The notes: a model not told the origin generated them from the letters alone. 64,000 nt of DNA from Desulforamulus putei DSM 12395 (GCF_900129195.1 NZ_FQUY01000016.1:1-64000), one strand, 5' to 3'. Shown: positions 18,778 through 28,233, numbered from the stretch's first letter. A program made the numbers and translations.

Positions 18778-20522
18778 TCCTCTTGCTGTACAGTCAAGGG
18801 TATTCTAAACTGCACCGTTGTACCCCCATGGGGGGAACTCTGAATAGAAAGACCGTAACCGGGGCCGAAGACCCCCTTTAACCTGCTGTGTACATTGATG
18901 AGACCAATCCCCCCCTCATGCCGGTTGTTCTTCCCTTCTAACAAACTTTTTAGTTTCTCCGGGTCGATCCCGACGCCATTGTCTTGGACGGTGATGAGAA
19001 GGTCTTCATTTTGTTGGACAGCTCTAATAGAAATCATAGATTCATCGGTAAATTTGATAAACCCGTGCTGGACGGCGTTTTCCACCAGCGGCTGCAGGGT
19101 TAAAGGCGGCAGGGATGCCCCAAGAAATCTGTCGGGAACATCGACGATTACCTTTAAGCGGTGGGAAAAACGAGCCTGCACCACCGCCAGGTAGGCCTGC
19201 ACATGTTTTAATTCTGTTTCAAGATTTGTCCATTTACTTAAGGAGCTCTTCAAATTTTGCCGGATGTAATTACCCAGCTCTATGAGTACCTTCCGGGCTT
19301 CATCAGGATTGGTTCGAATTAAGGAAACTACGGTGTTTAAGGCATTAAACAGGAAGTGCGGATTAATTTGTGCCTGCAGCGCCTTGATTTCCGCATCCTG
19401 CAGCAGCCTGGCCTGCCTCTCGGCTTCCCCTAACTCCAGCTGTGTGGAAAAGAGCTGGGCCAAACCCCGGGCCAGCTCCACCATTACTTTGTCCGGCCTG
19501 CGCCGCTTGACAGAATATAATTTGAGGGTTCCGATAATCTTTTTTCCGCTGTAAAGGGGAACCACGATGGCCGATTGCAGGGGACATTGTCGGTTTTTGC
19601 AAAGGATTTCCGAAGGGTTGGCAGCGGTTTGCAGTTGGCCGTGCTCCAGCACACGCTTGGTAACTTCGGTCAAAATGGGCTGGCCGGGCAAGTGGTGGTC
19701 CGCCCCTTCCCCCACATGGGCTAATATAAACCGGTGGTCGGTAATGGCCACCGCACCCGCCCCTGATTCTTCATAAATAATACGGGCAGTGGCCAGAGCA
19801 GAGTCAAAATTTAAACCGGTCCGTAAATGGGGCAGGGTTTTGTCGGCAATGGCCAGGGCCTTTTGCGCTTGAACCGCGCCAATGGTTTTTTCACGCTCTA
19901 CCACCGCGTGGATAATGGCCATAAACAGCGCAATGCCCAGGCTGTTTGCAACGACCATGGGTATGGCAATGATTTGCACCAGGGCCAAGGCCTTGGCAAA
20001 GGGTTTGGCCACCAAAAGGATAATGGCCATTTGTCCCATTTCTCCGGCCATGCCCGTGGCCAGAGCCACCCCCGGAGAAATGATGCCATGCCGCCGTATC
20101 CTGGAGTAAACCAGTCCTCCCAGCAGTCCTTCATAAACGGTGGAAATACCGCAGGCAATATCAGTAAAGCCGCCTAGGGACATCCTGTGGATACCGGCAA
20201 TGAGCCCGGCCCCCAGGCCGGTGAGGGGACCGCCCAAAAGGCCCGCCACCATCACCCCAATGGCCCTGGAATTGGCAATGGCATCCTCATAGGAAAGGGA
20301 GCCGGGGAAACGGTGCTGCACCTCTCCGGGACTGACGGTGATGCCGGTATAGGTGCCGATAATACCTAAAAATCCAAAGATCAGGGCCAGAAGGAACCTG
20401 CTTTGTGGATTGGGTCGGTTGTCCAGCAAGGTGCGAAAACCCGACCAGCGGGTAAACAAAAAAGCGATGGCCACTATAATGCCCATACGTTCTGCCATGG
20501 AGATTAACAGGGACCAGGACAA
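18774..20522 (-). CDS. LytS-type sensor histidine kinase (5TM-5TMR)
   Basis: About 582 aa. N-terminal 5TM-5TMR_LYT membrane sensor (about 1-190, GPLTGLGAGLIAGIHRMSLG), GAF-like domain (about 225-355), His_kinase domain with QINPHFLFNALNTV (about 378-391) and an HATPase with NAVQHGF and GGIGLINVHSRL. Start TTG 20522 follows AAGGAGG by 8 nt; an upstream in-frame ATG (20543) lies before the SD. Family members such as BtsS sense extracellular pyruvate. Co-encoded with the LytTR regulator and next to cstA. Confidence 0.93.
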   Translation of the reverse strand: MSWSLLISMAERMGIIVAIAFLFTRWSGFRTLLDNRPNPQSRFLLALIFGFLGIIGTYTGITVSPGEVQHRFPGSLSYEDAIANSRAIGVMVAGLLGGPLTGLGAGLIAGIHRMSLGGFTDIACGISTVYEGLLGGLVYSRIRRHGIISPGVALATGMAGEMGQMAIILLVAKPFAKALALVQIIAIPMVVANSLGIALFMAIIHAVVEREKTIGAVQAQKALAIADKTLPHLRTGLNFDSALATARIIYEESGAGAVAITDHRFILAHVGEGADHHLPGQPILTEVTKRVLEHGQLQTAANPSEILCKNRQCPLQSAIVVPLYSGKKIIGTLKLYSVKRRRPDKVMVELARGLAQLFSTQLELGEAERQARLLQDAEIKALQAQINPHFLFNALNTVVSLIRTNPDEARKVLIELGNYIRQNLKSSLSKWTNLETELKHVQAYLAVVQARFSHRLKVIVDVPDRFLGASLPPLTLQPLVENAVQHGFIKFTDESMISIRAVQQNEDLLITVQDNGVGIDPEKLKSLLEGKNNRHEGGIGLINVHSRLKGVFGPGYGLSIQSSPHGGTTVQFRIPLTVQQEE

Positions 20523-20602
20523 TACAGCCACCTCCTTGACCATAGGGTTTCTAAAAAACCTTTACCTTATTAGGGTCCATGAAAACCTGTCGCCTCATGG
20601 CT

Positions 20603-21256
20603 TTATCCTTCGGACAAATCTTCCAAACCCCGGCGCAGTTTTCGAAGATAATGCCTGCCTTCCCGGGTGATTCGATAGTAGGTATGGTTCATGTGCTTGA
20701 TCCAGTCCTTTTGCCGGTGGTAGCCCTCCAGCATATTGCCCGGCACCCTTTCCAGCAGGCCCTTTTCCAGCAGGGCCTCCAAACGCCGGCGGGATTCTGC
20801 CACATCAAGGCCGATATTGATACCCAGCCGCCAGGCATATTCCGGCCCGGCATACTCAATAAACTTAAGGATGGCCAGGTCCGTCTCGTCTTCGACCTCC
20901 TCGGGCAACAACCCCATCTCCATGAGCGTCTGGTAGACCTGCAGGGCCTTATCCCGGCAGAGGTCCAGGTATTCCCGGTGAAGGGATACCAGTTCATGTT
21001 CTTCGTCCGGTTCCTTCTCGCCAATCATTTCTTCCAGTTCTCTAAGATCCTTCACAAGGCTTCTTAACTCATGAAAAAGGAGGCATTTTGGGTTTAAGTC
21101 GTTTAGTTTTTTGGCCAATTCGGGCATCCTGCAGGGGTCGGTGCTTACCTCAGGCTTAGCCAGCAGCCTGTGCACCTCATCCCTTTCCTGAACAATTTTA
21201 TCAATTCTTGACCAGATTTCTTCATCACTGAGATATTTGGCATTGAAAACAGGCAT
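20603..21256 (-). CDS. DUF2250-like winged-helix protein
   Basis: 217 aa. An N-terminal helical, charged region (about 1-110) leads to a C-terminal winged-helix-like domain (AILKFIEYAGPEYAWRLGIN, then LLEKGLLERVPG and YYRITREGRHYLRKL) resembling the DUF2250 family of putative DNA-binding proteins. ATG 21256 is chosen because GAGGTGG sits 3-4 nt upstream. It stands alone between LytS and the racemase cluster; function unknown. Confidence 0.6.
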   Translation of the reverse strand: MPVFNAKYLSDEEIWSRIDKIVQERDEVHRLLAKPEVSTDPCRMPELAKKLNDLNPKCLLFHELRSLVKDLRELEEMIGEKEPDEEHELVSLHREYLDLCRDKALQVYQTLMEMGLLPEEVEDETDLAILKFIEYAGPEYAWRLGINIGLDVAESRRRLEALLEKGLLERVPGNMLEGYHRQKDWIKHMNHTYYRITREGRHYLRKLRRGLEDLSEG

Positions 21257-21544
21257 GGTCCACCTCGTAGAAAAGGAGCTATTCCTAGCATACTTCCCGG
21301 CGGTCCCTTTCATAATACCGGGTTTATTTTACCTTCACGAGGATTCCACAATGGGATTGCATGGCATATACGATATTGGCGATAGGATCGTGACGTAACC
21401 GTTTTTGATAAGTGTTTGTGCCATAAATCAAATCTCCTCACTTTTTTCCAAGGGGCAACCCGCTTGTCGAAAATTGCAGTATATACATTCTTTAGTACCA
21501 CAACACTTGTTAGAATCCTGCCCGGCACTTTGTTTTGCCAGAAT

Positions 21545-21572
21545 CAAAAAACCTGCCCGTGGGGCAGGTGAA
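21545..21572 (-). terminator. Terminator of the racemase operon
   Basis: Minus strand stem ACCTGCCC/GGGCAGGT followed by TTTTTT, 18 nt after the racemase stop. The stretch 21257-21544 has no gene that I can support. Confidence 0.85.
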
Positions 21573-21587
21573 ATGAATTATTCCTTC

Positions 21588-22697
21588 TTACCGCCGAAAT
21601 GTCTCGCTGTACAGAGTGAACTGATCAATGATCTCCCGCACCGGCTCATAGCCGATACCTGGCCTGTCCGGCACTTGAATGAGACCCTTTTCCACCGTGA
21701 CCTCCGGTTGGATGATGTCCTGCTCCCAGTACCGGCTGGAGGCGGCGGTGTCGCCGGGCAGGGTGAAACCGGGCAGGGTGGTGAGGGCCACATTGTGAGC
21801 CCGGCCCACGCCGGCCTCCAGCATACCGCCGCACCATACCGGGATTCCCTTATCCCGGCAGTAGTCGTGAATGCGCCTAGCTTCCGTGAGGCCGCCTACC
21901 CGGCCGATCTTAATGTTAATAATGCGGCAACTACCCAATTCGACGGCTTTGCGGGCATCCTCCCGGGAGTGAATGCTTTCGTCCAGGCAAATGGGGGTTT
22001 TCATCCGTTTCTGCAGGGCGGCATGGTCGATAATATCGTCATGGGCCAGGGGCTGTTCCACCATCATTAAATCAAATTGATCCAACTTCACCAGATGGTC
22101 CATGTCCCGCAGAGTATAGGCCGAGTTGGCATCCGCCATCAATTGAATGTGCGGGAAACGGTTGCGCACAGCGGCCACCACGTCAACATCCCAGCCCGGT
22201 TTAATTTTTATTTTGATCCGGCGGTACCCCTCGGTGACGTACTGTTCCACAAGGGACAGCAGCTTTTCCACCGACTCCTGGATGCCGATGCTGATGCCCA
22301 CTTCAATTTCACTGCGCTCCCCTCCCAGGGCCCGGCTGAGAGGAATGCCCTGCTGCTTGGCATAGAGGTCCCAGATAGCGCCCTCCAGGGCCGATTTAGC
22401 CATGTTGTTGCGGCGGATATGACTGAAAATGGCCGTGACCTCCTGGGGGTGCTGCAGAGTCTTTTGGCACAGCAGAGGAATGAGAAAGTCTTTCATCATC
22501 AGCCAGTTGGTGCCGACAGTTTCTTCATTGTAAAGGGGCTCCTTCATGGCCACCGACTCGCCCCAGCCGCTGCGCCCTTCCTGATCCCGGACTTCCACTA
22601 GAATAAAGTGTTTGTCCCATTCGGTGCCAAAACTGGTTGTAAAGGGGGCCTTCATGCGCATTTGCATAGCCCGCAGGGTAATAGAGTGAAACTTCAT
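21588..22697 (-). CDS. N-acylamino-acid racemase / o-succinylbenzoate synthase family
   Basis: 369-aa enolase-superfamily enzyme of the MLE subgroup. The KxK catalytic pair ([10 protein letters not shown], about 160-170), metal ligands in [20 protein letters not shown] and CLDESIHS, and the second general base in [10 protein letters not shown] are all visible. Sequence alone cannot separate OSBS (menC) from N-succinylamino-acid racemase (NSAR). The adjacent acyltransferase and M20 deacylase favour NSAR, as in Geobacillus-type D- to L-amino-acid conversion, and no other men genes are here. SD AAAGGAG lies 7 nt before ATG. Confidence 0.9.
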   Translation of the reverse strand: MKFHSITLRAMQMRMKAPFTTSFGTEWDKHFILVEVRDQEGRSGWGESVAMKEPLYNEETVGTNWLMMKDFLIPLLCQKTLQHPQEVTAIFSHIRRNNMAKSALEGAIWDLYAKQQGIPLSRALGGERSEIEVGISIGIQESVEKLLSLVEQYVTEGYRRIKIKIKPGWDVDVVAAVRNRFPHIQLMADANSAYTLRDMDHLVKLDQFDLMMVEQPLAHDDIIDHAALQKRMKTPICLDESIHSREDARKAVELGSCRIINIKIGRVGGLTEARRIHDYCRDKGIPVWCGGMLEAGVGRAHNVALTTLPGFTLPGDTAASSRYWEQDIIQPEVTVEKGLIQVPDRPGIGYEPVREIIDQFTLYSETFRR

Positions 22698-22699
22698 AA

Positions 22700-23530
22700 T
22701 TACTCTCCTTTCTGCCAGGGCGCCCGGGGGATGGACAGAGATGCACGGGGTACCAGCAAGTACTCATGTACCGGTTCCCCCCGGTGAAGCCGGAATCCCG
22801 CCACCGCCCAACCGGCGGCAAAGCGTTCAACGAACACCTGCCGGGTGTACTGTCGCCATTCCCTGGCCAGTGCCAAATCTTTTTCTCTCATGTCCTGAAA
22901 ATATGCCGGCACAGCCACCCTCAGCACCTGCGCATCCAGGATGCTGTCCGTCAGCTTGTGTGGGACCGGGAACCCGCCGTCATTCAATTGCCACTCAATA
23001 AGGCTGATTTCCTTGCCCTGGGGCAGGATATGTCTTTCCCGATCAAGCCACCATTCCACTTTAAAACGATCCGTGGGCAACCCCTTGTTCATGGAGTCGT
23101 TCATTTCGCCATAGCAATTTTCTATATAGGTGGAGCAAATGACACCCAGTTTGCCAACATTGAGGTAGCCGTTGGGAGTTAACAGGGGATCGTAGGTCCA
23201 GGTCATCAGCCGGTAACCCTTGGCCAGGGCCGCTTCGGCCTGGGCAAGTTTCAGTTTTTCGCCGATTCCCATGCTGCGCAGGTCCTTCCGCACAGCCAGA
23301 GTATGGGAACAAAGGTAAATCTGGTTATTTAAAAAGCCCGGAAAACTGTAAAGCATTCCCACCATTTGCTCCCCCAGAAAAGCACCCAGCAGAACACCGC
23401 CGTTCCTTGCCACCGTTAAGGTTTGGTGTATGGGCACAGGTATTTCGGTTTCCCACACCGATTGTTCCAATTCCTGCACGGCTTTCATATCGGAAACCGT
23501 TGTCAAGGGTCTAATGACGATCTCATCCAT
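22700..23530 (-). CDS. GNAT family acyltransferase (COG3375-type, NSAR partner)
   Basis: 276 aa GNAT protein: [20 protein letters not shown] gives the acyl-CoA pyrophosphate-binding loop, and [20 protein letters not shown] is characteristic of the subgroup encoded with NSAR. It would N-succinylate (or acylate) D-amino acids, making the substrate of the racemase. ATG 23530 is chosen because AGGAGG lies 10 nt upstream; a longer frame to 23584 runs through that SD. Two nt separate its stop from the racemase ATG. Confidence 0.88.
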   Translation of the reverse strand: MDEIVIRPLTTVSDMKAVQELEQSVWETEIPVPIHQTLTVARNGGVLLGAFLGEQMVGMLYSFPGFLNNQIYLCSHTLAVRKDLRSMGIGEKLKLAQAEAALAKGYRLMTWTYDPLLTPNGYLNVGKLGVICSTYIENCYGEMNDSMNKGLPTDRFKVEWWLDRERHILPQGKEISLIEWQLNDGGFPVPHKLTDSILDAQVLRVAVPAYFQDMREKDLALAREWRQYTRQVFVERFAAGWAVAGFRLHRGEPVHEYLLVPRASLSIPRAPWQKGE

Positions 23531-23580
23531 TATAGCGAAACCTCCTGAATAACTTTTTGCCGGTTCCCGGTAACAGTTTG

Positions 23581-24714
23581 TCACGGGGTTCCGGTGCAGG
23601 CATACCAGACCGCCCTGGCCAGGATTTCCGACCCGTCCAGCAGGTATTGGCGCTCAAACCGCATGTCCGGGTGGTGCAGCCCCGGTTCCAACCGGCATCC
23701 CAATCCCAGCATGGTTGCTTTAATCCCTGGGCGCAGGCGGGTGTAATAGTGAAAATCTTCGGCGCCCGGGGTCATCACCGGGGGCGCCAGGTTTTTCCCA
23801 CTGATGGTATCGGTGATGGCGCGGGACAAAATTTCCATTGCTTGCGGACTGACTTCAGCCGCCGGTGTTTCCACCCCTTTGGTAAAGCGGATTTCAGCGC
23901 CATAGACCCCGGCCAGGCCGGCTGCCAGCTGCTCCACTGCGGTCACCAGTTCATTCATATGCCGGTTGGTTTGGGCCCTTACATCCAGCGTAAAGGCTGC
24001 GTGGTCCGGAATAATGTTGGCAGCTTCACCGCCGGCCCAAAGGCGGGTCATTTTTATGGAGGCCGGCTGCAAGGGATTCCAATGCAGCCCATGAATCATC
24101 TGGACCAGCATGGCAGCCACTTCAATGACATTGATCCCCAGGTGGGGCCTGGCCCCGTGGGCGCTCAGGCCCTTGATTTCACCATGCAGCAGGCAGGCTG
24201 CCCCGTTTTGGATGGCCGGCGCGGCAAGACCGCCGGGTAATTCCTGTATAGGTCTTAGATGCACACCGAACAGAAAGTCCACATCATCAAGGGCCCCCTT
24301 TTCAATCAGCCGCAGGGCCCCTTCGCCCGTTTCCTCTGCCGGCTGGAAGATTACCTTCACCCGGCAGTTTTTAGGCCGGGGCATTTTCCTCAGGGCAGCG
24401 GCAGCGGTGAGGACCATGGCCATGTGGGCATCATGACCGCAGGAATGGATAAATTCGTCACCCTTTTCTGTCCGGTGGCAGAGGGCGTCCATATCCGCCC
24501 GCAAAGCCACCGTGCAAGGTCCGTCGCCCAGCACACCGATTACACCGGTACAATCGGGGAAGGTGATGGTTTGATAACCTAGTTCCCGAAGCTGCTGTTG
24601 CAAAAAGAGGGTTGTTTTATTTTCCTGCCAGGCAGGTTCCGGCATGGCGTGCAGCTGATCAAAGGCCTGCTCAAGATAGGGCTGCCAGCGCTGCCGGTCA
24701 AAGATAAAGCCCAT
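23581..24714 (-). CDS. M20 family amidohydrolase (N-acyl-L-amino-acid deacylase)
   Basis: 377 aa M20D metallopeptidase. Metal/catalytic motifs: LRADMDALCH (about 77-86), SCGHDAHMAMV, QPAEETGEGAL, and MTPGAEDFHYY near the C-terminus; a dimerisation domain lies between. It would hydrolyse the N-acyl-L-amino acid formed by the racemase, completing a D-to-L conversion. AAAGGTGAG lies 6 nt before ATG; it is first or second gene of the operon, 50 nt before the GNAT gene. Confidence 0.92.
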   Translation of the reverse strand: MGFIFDRQRWQPYLEQAFDQLHAMPEPAWQENKTTLFLQQQLRELGYQTITFPDCTGVIGVLGDGPCTVALRADMDALCHRTEKGDEFIHSCGHDAHMAMVLTAAAALRKMPRPKNCRVKVIFQPAEETGEGALRLIEKGALDDVDFLFGVHLRPIQELPGGLAAPAIQNGAACLLHGEIKGLSAHGARPHLGINVIEVAAMLVQMIHGLHWNPLQPASIKMTRLWAGGEAANIIPDHAAFTLDVRAQTNRHMNELVTAVEQLAAGLAGVYGAEIRFTKGVETPAAEVSPQAMEILSRAITDTISGKNLAPPVMTPGAEDFHYYTRLRPGIKATMLGLGCRLEPGLHHPDMRFERQYLLDGSEILARAVWYACTGTP

Positions 24715-24720
24715 GTAAAC

Positions 24721-25191
24721 TCACCTTTCTTCTTTCTTTTCTTGTTGTTTCCCCGGCGGTGCAAAGGTACGGGTCACCCAAAAAAGAAAACGGGTGATTT
24801 TTGCGTATGGATTGCGGAAATAGGTTTCTCTTACTACATACCAAACGAAGGCGATGCCGGTCACATCTTTGATTATATCTGTAACCGAGGCGGACCTGGA
24901 AGGGATAAAGGACTGGTGAAACTCGTCCAAAAGGGCATAGGCCACCGAGATGATTACCGCCAGCTTGTTCCCTGCGGGGGTCAGTTCACCCCGGGTCAGC
25001 AGGGCCAGGACCAGCAGCCCGTACAAGATGGCAAATTCCACCAGGTGCAGGCTTTCCTTAATCAAAGAATCGTAAAAACCCAGATCTACAACGGAATGAC
25101 TGGGCCGGCTCGATAAAAACCAGATGAACGCCATATAGGCCAGGGGTAAAATTTGAATACCTGAACGGACAACCTTTCGCCGGAAAGACAT
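24721..25191 (-). CDS. VanZ family protein
   Basis: 156 aa with four hydrophobic segments and the VanZ-like motif region (FIWFLSSRPS, HLVEFAILYGLLVLA, AYALLDEFHQSFIPSR, DIIKDVTGIAFVW). VanZ proteins are membrane proteins of uncertain function, first met in teicoplanin resistance but widespread. It ends 6 nt before the M20 gene and may share its transcript. Confidence 0.9.
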   Translation of the reverse strand: MSFRRKVVRSGIQILPLAYMAFIWFLSSRPSHSVVDLGFYDSLIKESLHLVEFAILYGLLVLALLTRGELTPAGNKLAVIISVAYALLDEFHQSFIPSRSASVTDIIKDVTGIAFVWYVVRETYFRNPYAKITRFLFWVTRTFAPPGKQQEKKEER

Positions 25192-25225
25192 TGGGTGACT
25201 CCTATGTTAATTATTCTTTTAAATT

Positions 25226-25408
25226 TTATTTCCACAAATTATTGAATAGTCCTTTAGGCATAAGGGGCTTTTTTACAGGTGTTTCCTTGTACAACCACCT
25301 TCCAGGGGGTCCATCGGGGTCATGCGTGAGGTGCAGTAAACCTGTGTTCCTGCAGCCCTGAAGCCGGTCAATACATAAGGAGCAGTCAATATGCTGCTCC
25401 TTTTCCAT
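25226..25408 (-). CDS. Small hypothetical protein
   Basis: 60-aa frame from ATG 25408, beginning MEKEQHIDCSLCIDRLQGC with three cysteines. No Shine-Dalgarno sequence is visible ahead of the start, and it lies directly after a decayed MCP tail, so it may be a chance frame. Listed for completeness. Confidence 0.25.
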   Translation of the reverse strand: MEKEQHIDCSLCIDRLQGCRNTGLLHLTHDPDGPPGRWLYKETPVKKPLMPKGLFNNLWK

Positions 25409-25410
25409 GC

Positions 25411-25559
25411 TTAACAGGTATTTTTTAACCACCGGCTCGTAGTATACACCGGTTCATCAAGTTCGGCAGCCATCCGGTGGAGTTTTTCAACGGAGGAATG
25501 AACCTCTTCCATGGCGGCAGTCTGATCAGGCAAACGCTTTTCCAACAGCGCTTTTAGTG
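25411..25559 (-). pseudogene. C-terminal remnant of a methyl-accepting chemotaxis protein
   Basis: The minus strand reads ...DQTAAMEEVHSSVEKLHRMA, then AELDEPV, and stops at 25411. This is the usual C-terminal helix of MCP signalling domains (compare [20 protein letters not shown] in the intact receptor at 623-2170). Nothing upstream continues it because the acyl-CoA ligase gene occupies that strand. It is a leftover of a deleted receptor. Confidence 0.6.
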
Positions 25560-25567
25560 ACCCTGTT

Positions 25568-27232
25568 TTATCTTTGTTTTTCCTCTTCAACCAAAACCCG
25601 GCGCAGAATTTTGCCTACTGAGGACTTGGGAAGCTCGGCACGAAATTCAACCTGTTTGGGCACCTTGTACTGGGCCAAATAACGGCGGCAGAATTTAATG
25701 ATATCTTCCCGCCTGGCTTCCGCACCCTCTTTCAAAACAACAAAGGCCTTGAGGACTTCCCCCCGATGACGATCTTTAAGGCCGATGACCGCAGCTTCTT
25801 TCACAGCGGGATGCTCATAGAGGACTTCCTCCACTTCCCTGGGGTATACATTATAACCCATACTGATGACCATGTCTTTCTTACGATCGACAATATAAGT
25901 AAAACCGCTCTCATCCATGCGGGCAATGTCTCCGGTATATAACCAGCCGTCCCGCAGCACCTTTGACGTTTCTTCAGGCATGTTCCAGTAGCCCTTCATC
26001 ACCTGGGGCCCCTTCACACATAATTCTCCCACTTCTCCCGGCGGCAGTTCCCTGGTCCCGGTTTCCAGGTCCATAATTTTGATCTCGGTATTGGGCATGG
26101 GAAGCCCTATGGAACCGCTGATTCGATAGCCCGCCACAGGGTTGCAGTGGGTGACAGGAGATGCCTCGGTTAAACCATAACCCTCCACCAGCTTGGCCCC
26201 GGTAAGGGCTTCAAACTGCTGCTGCACCTCGGCAGGCAGCGGCGCCCCGCCGGACACGCAGCAACGGATGGAAGACAGGTCGTACTTCTTCACCTCCGGG
26301 TGGGAGATCACGGCTACATACAGGGAGGGTACCCCCTGGAACACGGTGGGACGGTATTGTTGAATCTGTTTCAGTAAATTCATTGCCTCTAGGCGGGGAA
26401 TCAGGATCATGGCGGCGGCCAGGTATACGGATAGGTTCATACAGGTGGTCATGGCAAATACATGAAAGAAGGGCAGGACACAGAAGAACCTCTCCTTCCC
26501 CTCCTCACAGATGTTCAGCCAGGCCCTGGTTTGCATCACGTTGCTAGATAAGTTTTTATGGGTTAACATGGCCCCCTTTATAACACCCGTAGTCCCCCCG
26601 GTATATTGGAGCAAAGCCAGGTCCTTTTCCACCTCCAGTTCCACTCGGGGCGGGGTAGGCAGGTGCTGCTGCAGCAGTTGTTCAAATCGAAAGACGCCCC
26701 GGGTTCCGGGCTCGTGCCCTTGACTTGTTTCCTGAGAGGAACCGGGCAAATGCAGCGGTAGGGACAGGTAGTCCTGGAAACCGGTTGAAATGACCCTTTT
26801 AACCGAGGTTTCAGGCAGGACGTTGATTACTTTTTGCTGGAGTTGGTCCAGGCAAATGATGGTTTCCGCCCCGGAGTCTTTTAATAGGTAAGAGAGTTCC
26901 CGCTCCGTAAACAGCGGGTTCACCATCACTCCCACCGCTCCCAGGCAGGCCACCGCATAGTAAGAAATGACAATTTGCGGGCAGTTAGGCAGCATGAAGA
27001 CCACCCGGTCCCCTTTTTTGATTCCCAGGCTGTGCAGAGCCATGGCAAACCGATCCACCCTTTCTTTTAGTTGGCGATAGGTAAGCTCGTGGTTGAGAAA
27101 AAGGATGGCCTGGTTATCAGGATATTTATGGGCGGCCTGTTCAAGCAAGCAATACAAAGAAACATTGGGAAGATCCATTTGAGTAGATATACCCTCCGGG
27201 TAATACTTGTGCCAAAGTTGATCTTTAGTCAT
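25568..27232 (-). CDS. fadD: Long-chain fatty acid--CoA ligase (AMP-forming)
   Basis: 554 aa adenylate-forming enzyme. P-loop-like motif LLQYTGGTTGVIKGAMLTHK (about 213-232), VEGYGLTEASPV (A5), GWLYTGDIARMDESG (A7), DRKKDMVISMGYNVYPREVE (A8) and the A10 lysine in PKSSVGKILRR near the C-terminus. It activates fatty acids to acyl-CoA via acyl-AMP. A G-run SD (GGGGGG) lies 7 nt before ATG. Monocistronic, with an Rrf2 gene upstream in the same direction. Confidence 0.93.
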   Translation of the reverse strand: MTKDQLWHKYYPEGISTQMDLPNVSLYCLLEQAAHKYPDNQAILFLNHELTYRQLKERVDRFAMALHSLGIKKGDRVVFMLPNCPQIVISYYAVACLGAVGVMVNPLFTERELSYLLKDSGAETIICLDQLQQKVINVLPETSVKRVISTGFQDYLSLPLHLPGSSQETSQGHEPGTRGVFRFEQLLQQHLPTPPRVELEVEKDLALLQYTGGTTGVIKGAMLTHKNLSSNVMQTRAWLNICEEGKERFFCVLPFFHVFAMTTCMNLSVYLAAAMILIPRLEAMNLLKQIQQYRPTVFQGVPSLYVAVISHPEVKKYDLSSIRCCVSGGAPLPAEVQQQFEALTGAKLVEGYGLTEASPVTHCNPVAGYRISGSIGLPMPNTEIKIMDLETGTRELPPGEVGELCVKGPQVMKGYWNMPEETSKVLRDGWLYTGDIARMDESGFTYIVDRKKDMVISMGYNVYPREVEEVLYEHPAVKEAAVIGLKDRHRGEVLKAFVVLKEGAEARREDIIKFCRRYLAQYKVPKQVEFRAELPKSSVGKILRRVLVEEEKQR

Positions 27233-27291
27233 CCTTAACCCCCCTGGGGACTAAAATTATGAAAGATCTCCTAAAATGAAAAGCCTTCAAG

Positions 27292-27322
27292 AATTTTTCC
27301 TTGAAGGTTTCTTTAAGAACGG
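27292..27322 (-). terminator. Terminator after the Rrf2 gene
   Basis: CCTTCAAG/CTTGAAGG stem with an 8-nt loop, followed on the minus strand by CTTTTCATTTT. It separates the Rrf2 gene from the acyl-CoA ligase gene. Confidence 0.6.
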
Positions 27323-27368
27323 AGGTTTTCCCTTTTCAAGTTTTCCCTGAAATAAAAATTTTTTACCT

Positions 27369-27785
27369 TTATTTATCAGTACAAGCACGGAGGTCTGCAA
27401 AGTTATAGCTTGCCAGTTCTCTGTTCAGCGTCTGCTGAATAGAAAAAAGGGCCTTGTGCAGGGGGCACCTGGCAGCGAAGTTTTTACTGCATTCCTCCGG
27501 CGCCACCAAGCATCGATTAACCACCAACGGTCCCTCCACCGCTTCCACAACGTCCTTCATGGTGATCTCTCCGGGATCCCTGGCCAGGGCATAACCCCCG
27601 CTGACCCCCCGGTATGATTCCACAATGCCGGCTGCAGTAAGCAGTCGGAGAATTTTCAGCAGGAACCGGATGGGGATCCTCTCCTGTTCTGCAATAAGTT
27701 TAGCTTCCGCCAATTGTCCCTTGGGCAACTGGGACAGATATAAAACCGCGCGAAAGGCATAATCTGTGGCCTGGTTTAGCCTCAT
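27369..27785 (-). CDS. Rrf2 family regulator (possible Fe-S sensor)
   Basis: 138 aa. Winged-helix N-terminus (LNQATDYAFRAVLYLSQL, YRGVSGGYALAR) and three cysteines in NRCLVAPEECSKNFAARC (about 95-112), spaced like the cluster-binding cysteines of IscR/NsrR proteins. It is therefore likely to sense iron-sulfur status, NO or redox. ATG 27785 has GAGGG 9 nt upstream; the TTG nine nt earlier abuts the SD. The next gene remnant (DsrE-like) hints at a lost sulfur-related target. Confidence 0.9.
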   Translation of the reverse strand: MRLNQATDYAFRAVLYLSQLPKGQLAEAKLIAEQERIPIRFLLKILRLLTAAGIVESYRGVSGGYALARDPGEITMKDVVEAVEGPLVVNRCLVAPEECSKNFAARCPLHKALFSIQQTLNRELASYNFADLRACTDK

Positions 27786-27879
27786 CCTGAACAACCCTCT
27801 TTCATATTAAAATACACCTGTTAAGTGTACTTTTGCTTACTATAACGGACCCACCAAAAGAAAGTCAAGCAGCACCTTT

Positions 27880-27958
27880 AAATTCAAGTTGGGGACGGTT
27901 CTTGACTTGAATTCCATTATATGGAATTCAAGTCAAGAACCGTCCCCAACTTGAATTT
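27880..27958. repeat. Perfect 79-nt palindrome (REP-like)
   Basis: Arms of 38 nt (27880-27917 and 27921-27958) match without error around a 3-nt loop. The arm contains CAAGTTGGGGACGGTTCTTG. GGGGACGGTTCTT and AAAGTGTCAC-type pieces are, from memory, seen in dispersed palindromic repeats of clostridia linked to REP-associated Y1 transposases. A piece of the second type (AAAGTGACACTTTC) lies nearby at 28221-28234. It is long for a terminator and has no T-tail. Confidence 0.75.
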
Positions 27959-27963
27959 GTGTT

Positions 27964-28220
27964 TTAAATGAACAGGTTGACGTTGGATTGTTCGGCTTCT
28001 CCCAGGTACATGGCTGCACCGCCGATTTCCACCCCGTCGATGAGTTCCGCGGGCTTGATGCCCATGACGTCCATGGACATCTGGCAGGCCACCAGCTTGA
28101 CGCCGTTTTCTTTCGCTAACTGAATGAGTTCTTCCAAGTCACCGGCCGGCCCATGGCCGCCGTCCGTTGGCGATGATAAAGGCCGCCATGGCTTTGTCCA
28201 ATTCAAAGCGGCAAATCAAA
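27964..28220 (-). pseudogene. Internally deleted DsrE/DsrF/DrsH-like protein
   Basis: The C-terminal half is intact and typical: EELIQLAKENGVKLVACQMS, MDVMGIKPAELIDGVEIGG, ending EQSNVNLFI. An N-terminal piece, FELDKAMAAFIIANG, is read in another frame just upstream (about 28165-28215), so the middle of the gene is missing and the two parts are out of frame. Intact proteins are about 160 aa and belong to sulfur-carrier/peroxiredoxin-like families. A REP-like AAAGTGACACTTT marks the upstream break. Confidence 0.7.
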
Positions 28221-28233
28221 AAAGTGACACTTT

